NCBI GenBank assembly: GCA_025201375.1
Contig: JAIWZP010000079.1
Coordinates: 40,635-104,634 of the forward strand
Direction of reading: 5' to 3'
From: Gongronella butleri
Lineage: Eukaryota; Mucoromycota; Mucoromycetes; Mucorales; Cunninghamellaceae
Length of the DNA: 64,000 nt
The stretch's first letter is position 1, and every line of letters begins with the position of its first letter. Made by a program: the position numbers and the translations under genes. Shown piece by piece: positions 45,451-55,612 of this stretch. The notes under the pieces are model-generated. The model did no database searches. It was not told the DNA's origin and saw only the letters and a program-made list of their open reading frames with translations.

Positions 45451-46248
45451 TCTACTTTACTAAATAAATCAAGATTTAAATTTTAAGACAGTCTTTGTCA
45501 GGTTAAAATCACTCACTGTTGTGGACATCATTCCGCTGTCCGATCAGCTTGAATATTTGTCAGGATTCAGGACTCATGAGGCGTGCTATGATATCATTTC
45601 AATACTGTAATATCATACTATACCTGAGGCTGAAGCATCGCGCTACACTGCACAAAAAACGTATTAAGCCCAGTGTGTATCATTCGAGTGGTGTCAGCTT
45701 CATCACGATCCACAATGTTTTTCAAGATCCAGTGCTGAAGTCGTGAAAATTAACGAAATTTTGGATTCATCTGCACAATAGCTTCTTGAAAATCATACCA
45801 TTGAAAAGATCACGGTCTGATGCGTACGTGAACACCAATAATCGATGAAAAAAAAAAAAAGCAATTTCGACGGAATCAACGCGTGCCAGAAACGGGGACG
45901 CTCTTGCGCCGATTTCGATGTGTGATATCATAGTCCGCCCCACGCTCGTGCTACGCGCTCCTCGAGCGCATCGAAGATCAAATTCATGCGCTTGACATAT
46001 CTTATGCTGATGGATGCGTCAGTGCGGCTCTATAGCGCTTTTTATCGATGATATTCTTGAAATTAAATTGAAAATTACCCATTGCTCGTTACTAGCCAGG
46101 TGAAATCAAGTCTTCTTTTCTGCATTTTTGGTGCACACTATCAAGGACAGCCACTCCAGTACGCGATGTTTACGTTTGTTTTTATTTTATTTTTATTTTT
46201 ATCAAAAACCAGAAAGATATGTCAATGATCTCTCGCGAGCGAGCCAAT
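45451..46248. repeat. Intergenic region with internally deleted repeat copy E
   Basis: No gene is supported. Bases about 45590-45665 (GCTGAAGCATCGCGCTACACTG) match the left part of copy A (8868-8895). Bases about 45680-45800 match the right part of copy B (18290-18445). About 1.2 kb of the repeat is missing between them, so this is an internally deleted copy. A TACTGTA is at 45603. The rest contains the 3' UTRs of the RhoGEF and LSM4 genes, including TTTATTTTTATT near 46180-46200. Confidence 0.6.
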
Positions 46249-46614
46249 TCACCGGCTGCCACCTCGACCACCTCGGCCACTTCCACGTTGAGGACCACCA
46301 CCTCGTGCCCGACCATTCTCGCGGTTGCCGCGACCACGACCACGGCCTCCTTGGCGTTGCCGGGACTCGTCTTCCTTGACCATATCAACAATTTCTTCAG
46401 GGACGTTGAGATACTTGATTGTGTTGCCACGTACGTAACATTCAGACAATCGCCAGAACCGGTCACCGTCGGGGGAGGTTTGAATCACCTCGCGTAGCGT
46501 CAGATTCATCCAATTGTCGCAATTCACCAAGTGACCGTTGAACGTTTCTCCATTTTTTAGTTCAACAAGCATAGGATGACCGGCAGCTGTATGCAGCAAT
46601 GACAGTGGTAACAT
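46249..46614 (-). CDS. LSM4: LSM4, U6 snRNA/mRNA-decay Sm-like protein
   Basis: An intronless frame of 121 residues starting with [20 protein letters not shown], the near-universal LSM4 start, so the ATG at 46614 is well supported although the frame is open further upstream. Sm1 and Sm2 motifs are present ([18 protein letters not shown], and [18 protein letters not shown]). The tail is a classic RGG/GRG-rich end ([17 protein letters not shown]), known in yeast to promote P-body assembly. LSM4 is a ring subunit of LSM1-7 (mRNA decapping) and LSM2-8 (U6 snRNA binding). Confidence 0.97.
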   Translation of the reverse strand: MLPLSLLHTAAGHPMLVELKNGETFNGHLVNCDNWMNLTLREVIQTSPDGDRFWRLSECYVRGNTIKYLNVPEEIVDMVKEDESRQRQGGRGRGRGNRENGRARGGGPQRGSGRGGRGGSR

Positions 46615-47113
46615 GTTTACAGGATTGTACGATGAGGAGAGCGAAAAAGAGGTAGAAGAGAAAACGAGAGAGAGAGGGAGGGAAAAAAAAAAAAAAAAAA
46701 AAAAAAGAAAGAAAAGATGGGTGCGACAGCGGAACGAAAAAACAGCGATGCAGGCAGTTTTGAATTCAGCACCATGATTGGCGGCAGCAACGCGCGCCGC
46801 CCGACCCCAGCCTCCTGCCGCCAACGCCATACTGCCGCTGCTGCTGCTGCTGTTGTTGCAATTGAATTAGGGAGTGGCTCGGTAGATGTTGCGCAATTCT
46901 GAGCAATGTTTTAGAAAAAATTGCTGCCCGAGAGGCGAAAAATGTGGAATTCACTCTGGAGATTCCAAGTTCGGTGCTGAAAATGTTCACAAGGATGAAT
47001 TTTCATGGATGTAACCATGTGTCTGAATCTCCTCTTGTTGAGAAATACACTCTGCCTTCCTTCTGATTGAACATGATCACTGTTTTTTTTTTATTCAGAT
47101 TAAAAATACGTAT
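46615..47113. other. Upstream region of LSM4 and 3' flank of mitochondrial EF-Ts
   Basis: No further gene is visible. A 24-base A run at 46684-46707 on the plus strand is a T run in the LSM4 promoter. A short CTG/TTG repeat lies at 46835-46860. The remainder is unremarkable A/T-rich sequence. Confidence 0.55.
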
Positions 47114-48161
47114 CTAAAGTTTAGCAGCCTGCATGACTTCTTGCGCAAAATCACCAACAGGCTTGTCAATGTTTTCACCTGCCTCCCATCGAATGAAATC
47201 CATCACTGAAGCACCATCGAGGCCATTAGCAATTGCTGTTTGATCGACAAAATCAGCAACCGTTTGCTCAGGATTCATCAAAAATCCTTGTTGTGTCAAA
47301 ACAGTCTCCTTGACAAAAGTGGCGCGATCGGCCTGGTTCTCCAGGTCTTTGGCAGGTATATCCTCCACCTTGAGGTATTGGGGATTGAAGCCGACAACTT
47401 GTCGCGCAACATGTTCAGCGACTTTGACAATGGCCGTTTCGCTTTGGGCGCTTGGCAGATTGCCTTGAGGTTCTAACACTGCCACACCAGCAATTTTACC
47501 AGTCTTGCTATCACCACCATGCACGTATGCAGCAGAGATCCCACGATTCACCACTGCTGCGCGTCGCAAAGTGATATTTTCGCCGAGAGTGCCAATTGTT
47601 TGCGTGATGATTTCTTCAACAGTCTTGCCAAGTTCCTCGTCCTTGACTGCTTCCTGGTCGGCATCGGGGAGGAGGGGTGCCTTGAGAAGCAGCTCCAAAG
47701 CGACACTCTCAATGGCCTTGCCTGTAGAATGGGGTTCATGAACAAAAAGTGACGTTGCCGCAATTCGAGCTGCCAAGGTTTTGAACACGGAGTTGCGCGA
47801 CACAAAATCCGTTTCGCAATTCAACTAGCAATGCATTGTCAGTTTTAATTGCAAAATATGAAGTCGTCCTTACCTCAATAATTGAGCTGCGAGAATTCAC
47901 GGATGCCGTGCCAACGAGCCCCTCGCCGGCAACCCGATTAGCTACTTTGCTGGCTTTTTTCGCACCACTAGCCAACGCGTCCTTTTGAAGCCAGGTCAGA
48001 GCTTCTTGGTAGTCGTTGTTGGCCTTGACCAAGGCTTCTTTGGCTTTGCTCATAGACACTTCCGTTTCTCGGCGCAATTGCGCCAAAAGCTTGATATCTG
48101 GCTTGATAGCCGAAGAATACGCACGACTAAAAGCACGTTGGAACTGCAATTGACGAAACAT
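47114..48161 (-). CDS. TSF1: Mitochondrial translation elongation factor Ts
   Basis: Exons 48161-47874 and 47824-47114 give 332 residues, in phase. The start MFRQLQFQRAFSRAYSSA is a typical presequence. The N-terminal UBA-like domain (LLAQLRRETEVSMSKAKEAL) is followed by the EF-Ts signature NCETDFVSRNSVFKTLA, the element that displaces nucleotide from EF-Tu, and by GENITLRRAA of the core. The protein regenerates EF-Tu-GTP in the mitochondrial matrix. It is head-to-head with ERB1, 211 bp between starts. Confidence 0.94.
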
Positions 48162-48372
48162 ACTTGTTGACAAGAAAACTGAGAAGAAAAATAAAAAAAA
48201 ACAACTTGTCAACCCAGCCACACATACAAGAGTGCATGAATTGATCTTCCCTTGTCAATGTGCAACGCGACAGCGGCCGTCACATTGGTCAATTTCGAAG
48301 AGCGCGCATAAATTTGGTGGCTTTTGACTTTTTTTTTTTTTTTTTTTTTTGCTCTTCTTCCTCGTTTATATC

Positions 48373-50809
48373 ATGGCACCAACCAAACGTGCGGCTCTCT
48401 CCAAAAAGAGACAAAACAATGAAGAATCAGACGAAGACTACCTTGGAAACGTCTCAATCTCTATGGAATCAGACGACGAACTCTCAGAATCGGAACAAGA
48501 TGCCGACAGTGACGACAATCCGGCTGAATTCCCAGAATTGACTGCGAACAGTGAGGAAGAGAGCGACGAGGAAGGATCGGTCGACGAAGAAGATAGCGAC
48601 GAAGAAATCAACGACTATCTGGCTGGTGATAGCCTGGATGAGGCTGATTTGGATGAAGATGACGACGAACTCCTCAAATCCAATCCTTACAAGAGGTATA
48701 TTACTCTAAAAAGAAACCAAATGGGCATTGACACCTGTTTTTTTTTTAAATCCTTTAGGGATGCTCATGGGCACATCGACATTCTGCCAGAAATTGAGGC
48801 CAACTATGACAGTGATTCATCCACCGAGGAGGTAATATGGTGATTTTATCATGGTAAAATTTGCAGGTTCATTGACACGTCAAAATTTTCTGCAGATCGA
48901 GAATACAGTTGGCAAAATTCCCATGGAATGGTACGATGATTTGCCACACATTGGCTACGACATTGACGGCAAAAAGATTCTCAAGCCTGCCACAGGCGAC
49001 GAATTGGACAAGTTTTTGGACACGATCGAAGATCCGGATTCATGGAAATCAGCCTACAGCGCGAAGGATGGCAAAAGCATTGTGTTGAATGATGACGAGT
49101 TGGACATCATCCAGCGTCTGCAAGAAGGCCAAATTCCAGATGCTGGCTACAATCCGTATGAGCCGACCGTGGAATTCTTCACTAGCAAGACCGAGACCAT
49201 GCCACTATCGGCCCGCCCTGAACCCAAACGCCGATTCATTCCATCCAAGTGGGAAGCCAAGAAGATCATGAAGATTGTGCATGCCATTCGCCTTGGCCGC
49301 ATTGTCCCGCGCAAGCCAAAGAAGGAAAAGGCCCAGTTTTATAACTTGTGGACTGATGACACGCCTAAAGAAGAGCATGTCATGCATATCGCCGCTCCCA
49401 AGATGAAGCTGCCGGAACACGATGAGAGCTACAACCCACCCGAGGAATACTTGCCGGATGAAAAGGAGACACAAGAGTGGCTGGATCAAGAACCCCGTGA
49501 TCGTTCCAAAAACTATTTGCCCAAGAAATTCAAGAGCCTCCGACAAGTCCCTGCCTACGGCGAATTTATCCAAGAACGCTTTCAGCGCTGTTTGGACTTG
49601 TACTTGGCACCGCGCGTCAAGAAAAATAGGGTAAGTTCTAGAGAAATTAAGCCATTCAAAAGTTGAACATTTTTATTTTTGTTTTTATTGTAGCTCAATA
49701 TCGACCCAGAATCCCTTGTGCCTAAGCTTCCAAGCCCCAAGGATCTTCGACCATTCCCTACTACCACTTCTTTGTCGTATGACGGACATTCCGGCCGAAT
49801 TCGATCGCTGTCGGTCCACCCTGATGGCCTTCTTATGATTTCTGGTGGTGATGATGGCACAGTCCGTTTGTGGGAAGTCACCACTGCTCGCTGCTTGTTC
49901 ACGTGGCAATTACACCAGACAATTCATGCAGTCGCTTGGAATCCGAACCCAAATGTGTACCTCTTTGCTGTCTCTGTTGGAGATGGTCTGGTGCTCCTCA
50001 TCGTGCCTCCATGTTTGCGATCGGAAGATCAGGCTATGGCTGCGGATCAATTTGCCTGCGATGGCTTTGCTCACGCTATTCAAGATGAGGAAAAGAACGC
50101 GATGGTTTGGAGCAAGCCAACCAGCGAGGAAGCCACGAAATATGGCTTCAAGGTTCGATTGCAACATAAGCAAAGCGTCAAGCAAATTGTTTGGCACCGC
50201 AAGGGTGACTATTTCGCGACAGTGTGTCCTGATGCTGGCTCCGTGCCTCTGCTGATCCATCAAACTACGCGCCATCAATCTCAAACGCCTTTCCGCCGAC
50301 TGAAGGGCACCGTGCAAAAGGTTATATTCCATCCCGTGAAGCCCACATTCTTCGTGGCGACGCAGCGCTTCGTGCGCGTCTATGATTTGATGCAGCAGCA
50401 ATTGATCAAGACCTTGGCTCCTGGTGTTCGATGGATTTCCAGCATCGATGTGCACCCCGGCGGCGACAACGTGATCATTGGCAGCTACGACAAGCGCGTT
50501 TGTTGGTTTGACATGGATTTGAGCTCGCAACCTTACAAGTCGTTGCGCTTCCATGGAAAGGCTGTGCGACAGGTCACCTATCATAAGCGATACCCCTTGT
50601 TCGCGTCTGCTTCGGATGATGGCTCGATCCAGGTGTTCCACGGCATGGTTTACAATGACTTGCTGCAGAATCCATTGATTGTTCCTGTCAAAATATTGCG
50701 CGGCCATCAAATTCAAGACAATCTTGGTGTTTTAGATATCATGTTCCATCCTACACAGCCGTGGATCTTTTCTTCTGGTGCAGACGGCTCAATTAGACTG
50801 TGGACTTGA
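48373..50809 (+). CDS. ERB1: Ribosome biogenesis protein ERB1 (BOP1)
   Basis: Exons 48373-48695, 48759-48831, 48896-49630 and 49694-50809 give 748 residues, matching the length of BOP1. A very acidic N terminus (residues about 15-105) precedes the BOP1NT domain: GKIPMEWYDDLPHIGYDIDG, RFIPSKWEAKKIMKIVHAI and LPSPKDLRPFP. A seven-bladed WD40 propeller fills the rest (for example SGGDDGTVRLWEV and FSSGADGSIRLWT). With Nop7/Pes1 and Ytm1/WDR12 it forms the PeBoW complex needed for 27S pre-rRNA processing and 60S assembly in the nucleolus. The message has AATAAA at 50812, three bases past the stop. Confidence 0.97.
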
Positions 50810-50964
50810 AAAATAAATCCCTACGAGCATGACGTGATTTGAGCATGATTTGAGCAGCATCGTGATTGGGTACTGCGCCGGCCTCGACATTTCAAAATTG
50901 TTTTTTTTTTTTTTTTTGGCCCTTTTTCTTTTGTTTTTCCTTCTTTCTTTCCCGCTTTCTTTCA

Positions 50965-52137
50965 ATGTCGAATTTGAACGATATCACAAGTGACGACCAG
51001 TTTCGAAACATTACCAATAAACCGGATGCTGTTTGCGCTCTTAACTTTTGGGCTTCGTGGGCTGAGCCTTGCAAACAAATGAACGAGGTTTTTGGCGAAC
51101 TTGCCATCAAATATCCAGCCATTCAGTTTTTGAAAGTAGGCAATATCATTAATTCAACCATTGCTAAGAGACTCACAATATTTTCATTGCTCTAGATTGA
51201 AGCTGAGGAGTTTGCCGATATTTCTGAGCAATTTGACATTTCTGCTGTTCCTTCGTTTATTATCTTGAAGGGCGGCAAGTTGGTAGACCGCATTGAGGGT
51301 GCAAAAGCAGCTGAGCTCTCCAATTCGGTGGCAAAACACTCAAAGGGCCTTTTGAACAAGTTCCAAGTTACAAATGCGCCTGCGTCTGATGTTTCAAACA
51401 AAGCAAAGGATTTGAATGCACGCTTAAAATCGCTCATCAACAACGCCCCTGTCATGATCTTCATCAAAGGAACCCCACAGCAGGTATGACAAATCCTTTT
51501 TTTTTTTTTTTTTTACTAATCAATATGTTTTATATAGCCTCGTTGTGGGTTTTCTCGCACGCTCGTTGATCTCTTGGCTGAACACAAGGTCAAATACAGC
51601 TCCTTCAATATTTTAACGGACGAAGACGTGCGCCAAGGTACAAAAAAAAAAAAAAACGCCAATTCGCTTGATGGCCTTTCCTCACATTGCTTTTCAACCA
51701 TAGGCCTCAAATCATACTCCGACTGGCCCACATTTCCTCAAGTGTACATCCAGGGCGAGCTGATCGGCGGTTTGGACATTGTGAAAGAATTGATTTCAAC
51801 GGGTGAATTTGCATCCATTGTCCCGCAAGAAAAATCTTTGGCTAATCGCCTGGATGACCTCATCAAAAAGCAATCGGTCATGCTATTCATGAAAGGAACT
51901 CCCGATGAACCTCAGTGCGGCTTCTCTCGTCAAATGATTGGCATTCTCAACGATCGACATATCAAATTTGGCTACTTTAACATCCTTTCTGATGACGATG
52001 TGCGACAAGGTTTGAAGACCCACGTCAATTGGCCCACTTTTCCCATGCTCTTTTACAAAGGGGAACTTTTGGGTGGCCTGGATATTGTAAAGGAAATGAT
52101 TGAAACGGGTGAATTTGATCAAGTGTTGACTGCATAA
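50965..52137 (+). CDS. PICOT-type multidomain monothiol glutaredoxin (Grx3/4, GLRX3)
   Basis: Exons 50965-51135, 51196-51483, 51538-51637 and 51704-52137 give 330 residues, in phase. An N-terminal thioredoxin-like domain has WAEPC where thioredoxin has WCGPC, so only one cysteine remains, as in PICOT. Two glutaredoxin domains follow, each with the monothiol CGFS site (residues 156-159 and about 258-261) and a WPTFP motif that binds glutathione. Such proteins hold bridging [2Fe-2S] clusters and supply iron and signal iron status in the cytosol and nucleus. Two glutaredoxin domains are typical of animals; budding-yeast Grx3/4 have one, which separates this fungus from that group. Poly(A) signal AATAAA at 52163. 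Confidence 0.95.
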
Positions 52138-52187
52138 TCTCGCAAACCGCGCAATGCAAGTAATAAAGTCGAAAATTCTATCTCTTT

Positions 52188-52645
52188 TTATGCATCTTTG
52201 TTATCTACATTAGCTGGTCGTTCGATTCGGACTTGTTCCCAGTCGTCTTCGGTCTTTGATTGCAAGCGCTTCAAAAAAAAAAAAAAAAAAAAAATGAGCA
52301 CAGACGTGTGAAAGCTGCAAAAAGCACTTACCCAATATTCTTCTTGGATACTCAATTTGCGTTTGCTTTTGTCGATACCTAATGCTTCTTCTTTCTCAAC
52401 CTACAAATTAGAAAACAGAGAAATTAGCATTTATTTTGTTGCAAAAGTATGAGTCTGACCTTTTTATGCCTCATATCTCTGTGATCAAACTTGGTTTGCG
52501 TCAGCTGCGAGAGACCAACGGATGCACCAACAATGATTCCAATAAATGGCAAACCAAACAGAACAAATGGATGCCGTTTGACCTTTTGTGATAAAGAATT
52601 GATCTGTGACTCTCTTGCAAACGATTTGGACTGAAATGTTGGCAT
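52188..52645 (-). CDS. COX16: Cytochrome c oxidase assembly protein COX16
   Basis: Exons 52645-52460, 52400-52332 and 52268-52188 give 111 residues, in phase. A basic N terminus is followed by HPFVLFGLPFIGIIVGASVG (residues about 27-46), the single inner-membrane helix. DKSKRKLSIQEEYWRLQ and DDWEQVRIERP close the conserved core, as in COX16. The protein helps copper insertion and COX1/COX2 assembly in the mitochondrial inner membrane. The intron before exon 3 is mostly T. The stop is 50 bp from that of the convergent glutaredoxin gene, so the 3' ends overlap. Confidence 0.92.
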
Positions 52646-52782
52646 GACTTCGAAATCTAAAGCGACGAGAGCAAAAAAAAAGAAAAAAGGGGGGCAGACA
52701 AAATACAAAAGCGGAAGAAGAAACTCAAATTACTCCTTTTTCTCTTTCACTTGTCTTTTTGTTCATCCTACTGCCATTAACC

Positions 52783-53496
52783 ATGAAGAAGCTGCTCGCA
52801 CATCCTATTCAGCTGCTGCACTTGTGGAATTGCCTCGTAGGCATAGTGTCGTTTATTATGTTGGTCGTCGTCGTTTGCAGTATCAAGGCTTATGTCAGCA
52901 GCGGCGCAGAAGTTGCTGGTTTTGGTATGAATGGCATTTGAAATGCATCAAATCATTCATGTTATTTTGTTTTTATCATAGGAAATTACAACGTTTTCGT
53001 TTACCCGGCGACGCTCGTGTATATGTTTATTCCTATCGTCTCAGCTATTGTTTTTGCTGCAATTCTCGCTTTGGATCCAAGTCCAAAATACACAAGATGG
53101 GCTCCTTCGCGAACTTTAGCTACATCAGTCGCCCTGGTTTGTTTGACGCTGTTGATTGCAGCCGTTTTGCCGCTGATCCCAGGTGCAGATGTGATGACAG
53201 CTCCTGATGCTTCAATGGATTGCACTTGGAAAAACTACATGAGCTGGTATGTCATCTACGCGAATCCTGACGCATTTCCTTGGGTCACAAAGATGGATAC
53301 AGCCTGTACCAGTTTCACAGGTGCTATCGCGCTCAATTGGATACTTGCCGTCGGATGGTTAGCCGCAACAGTGCTTTATGTTCGAAAATCAGTCTCTCGA
53401 AGGGCATCTCAACACCGAAAATCTGTAGCTGTTTCAGAACGTAGCCTACGTGCGTTGGATGCAATGTCGCGGAGGTGCGTTACAATCGAAAAATAA
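52783..53496 (+). CDS. Four-pass MARVEL-like membrane protein
   Basis: Exons 52783-52924 and 52982-53496 give 218 residues, in phase. Four hydrophobic segments lie at about residues 14-40, 50-77, 90-113 and 152-175, with both ends predicted cytosolic. A polar extracellular loop with two cysteines (CTWKNYMSW and DTACTSF) lies between the third and fourth. This pattern fits fungal MARVEL-domain proteins that organise plasma-membrane subdomains, though no diagnostic residue is available. The C-terminal tail is Arg/Ser-rich (SVSRRASQHRKSVAVSERS) and looks like a phosphorylation target. The gene is head-to-head with COX16, 137 bp between starts. Confidence 0.65.
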
Positions 53497-55220
53497 TCAA
53501 CTACGTATTGTAATAAATTTGGTGTTCATTTTTCAGAGTTCATGAATTATTTATTGTAAATGCAAGATGTGGTTTTAATACAAGTAGTTGGTCTTTGGTC
53601 GTGATCTCGTGAATACTGTCAGATTCTGACGAGCATCGTCATTTCAATGCATGATTTGCATCCGCAGGTACAGTAGTAGCGGGCTGGAAGATGGCAGCGC
53701 TACAGGTTTCACTGCGCAGCAAAAAAAAAAAAAAAAAGTACACATTTACCTTTGGAAAACGACAATACGTGTATTTCAGGTTTTGCCGTCCTGTTGTGCC
53801 TCCAGAAAAAAAATTACAGCCTATTTGCCCGCTAATGAAAAATGCGACACAGGCACACAGTATGCACCATGCAGCAAAAATGTAAAATACTCTACAGTAT
53901 GTCTCTATCTATTATACAGCACTGTTTACCGTATTGTAGTCCAGCAGTGCTCTTGTTGACGAACCCACCGCCCGATTTTTTTAAACTCGAAAATGCCAAA
54001 AACCCACGACCCACCTGCCACCTCCTACAGTATTTGTACTATTTCGCATTCATCTCGCCATCTGCGTGATGATCTACCCCGCTCAAAAATACACGCATCG
54101 CATTCAGCGCAAAATTTGCACCAAAAAAAGCTTACCGGTAAACCACCAAAGCGCTACGAGCGAACGAGCCCTACAACTACTTTTGAAAATTTCAGGGGTC
54201 ACTCAGGGGTTACACATTTCAATCTCAGAAAATGCCAAATTTGGTGAATTTCGAACTCCGAGTGATCAATGCATCCCAAACAGGTAACTCAAACAATTTT
54301 CTATTGGCAAACGAAATGGCAAATCGCGCCCCAACTTTAGAAAATGCTACAGTAAATGCCCAACAAAGAGTGACGTAGAGACGTATCATACTGCTGTATG
54401 AACGGCGATCAACAACTGAGAAAAGTGACTACTTTGGGCAAGATTTATTTGCAAAATAGCAAAAAATTGACTTCCAAATTACAGTAATAAGGGGCTGAAT
54501 GGTATTATATGTTACCACATTTCATTTGCCTGTTTCTCGTGGAATAATTATCCGATTTTCATTTTTATTTTTTTTCTGAAAAATTCAAATACGCATTATG
54601 CAGCCCACAAAATTTCAAAGCCCGCATATGCGTAGTCGCTGAGAAATAGCGCGTTGAAAAATGGTAATTTTTGCGATTTTTTAGAAAAAAATCATTCAAC
54701 ATACAGTAATCGGAGTCATTTTCGTCGCTTTCGGGCCCCAAATTGCTCGACACAAATGCCATGGATGACGACGCGCCAGCTTCACACAACTGAGTCAAAA
54801 ATGCGTCATGAAATACCGTACGCGTCAGAAATCATGCAAAAAAACGAAAAAAGCGCGCCAAAAGACCAAAAAGCTACGATCGACTTTAATTCATACTGTA
54901 GAGTAGTATATCAAAGTAAAAGCCAATTTTTGGCCTTTTTGTCATGCTTTTTTTGCATGATTTATGCTTTTCTTTTTTGGAGGACACTGTACAGCAAAAC
55001 TTGAATTAAATCACACATTTACAGTAGGTTCATTATTGGACGACCAGCAAGATTGTCGAGCAAAAAATCGCGATCAAGGATTTTCTCTACGAGTTTTAGC
55101 TGTCATGGCCGGGGTCGGCCATACCGTTGGTAGCAACATCGATCGTCTCTTCCTTGATTTGTGGCGACATGAATATGGTTTATTGATTAAGCAAGAGGGG
55201 GAGCAATTGGGAAGAACAGA
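53497..55220. repeat. Gene-free region with dispersed repeat copy C
   Basis: No gene is supported. Bases about 53640-54490 match copy B at 16900-17650 over most of their length, including the core at 53790-53830, CGCATTCATC at 54046-54055, CAGGGGTCACTCAGGGGT near 54195 and CAATGCATCCCAAACAGG near 54270. The right third of copy B (17970-18610) is absent. TACAGTA/TACTGTA heptamers lie at 53669, 53893, 54026, 54348, 54480, 54702, 54894 and 55020. Bases 55090-55200 next to the LTR contain a short minus-strand frame (ATG at about 55175) that resembles the start of the ORF behind the other LTR. Confidence 0.7.
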
Positions 55221-55599
55221 TGAGAACGGTAAGGGAAAAAGGGGAAGGACATCCGCAAAGCGGGTGTCCTTTTATAGTTTTGAAATTAAGGGAATATTCT
55301 AATATGAAGCCTGCGGCAAAACGCGTCTATTTGGATGTTTCGATCTGGAATGGTCCATCGCGTCTTGGCAATTGTAGATGGGCGTTTTGTATGGGTCATG
55401 ATTGGCGTTTTGACCTTTTGGAACGTACAAGATGGAATGTGGGCGTTTGGAAAGGTAGATGGAAAGATGGGCGTTTAGAAAGGTCTATGGAAGCGCGAGG
55501 AGCGTCATCTAGATCAGAGATGGCGCAGCGAGCGCGTAAGAAAAGAAAAATAAAATAGAGTGATCTGCAATCTGTGCTGCGGATCTGGGGGGCCTAACA
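55221..55599 (-). repeat. 3' LTR of the chromovirus
   Basis: 379 bp, nearly identical to 62409-62785. On the minus strand it starts TGTTAGGCCCCCC. The plus-strand left end was set at TG (55221), where strong identity fades. A TATA-like CTATAAAAGG (minus) near 55265-55275 fits an LTR promoter. Differences from the other LTR are few (an extra C, one G/A, a short A-run change), which suggests a fairly recent insertion despite the broken frames. Confidence 0.85.
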
Positions 55600-55612
55600 T
55601 CACCTCCCTCCT
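55600..55612 (-). other. Polypurine tract (plus-strand primer) of the chromovirus
   Basis: On the minus strand AGGAGGGAGGTGA directly precedes the TGTTAG start of the 3' LTR and overlaps the last bases of the pol stop codon TAG. This is the expected place and composition for the second-strand primer. Confidence 0.75.

Noticed and set aside
49910..50716. Minus-strand frame of 268 codons within ERB1
   Set aside because: Shadow of the WD40 coding sequence; no domain.
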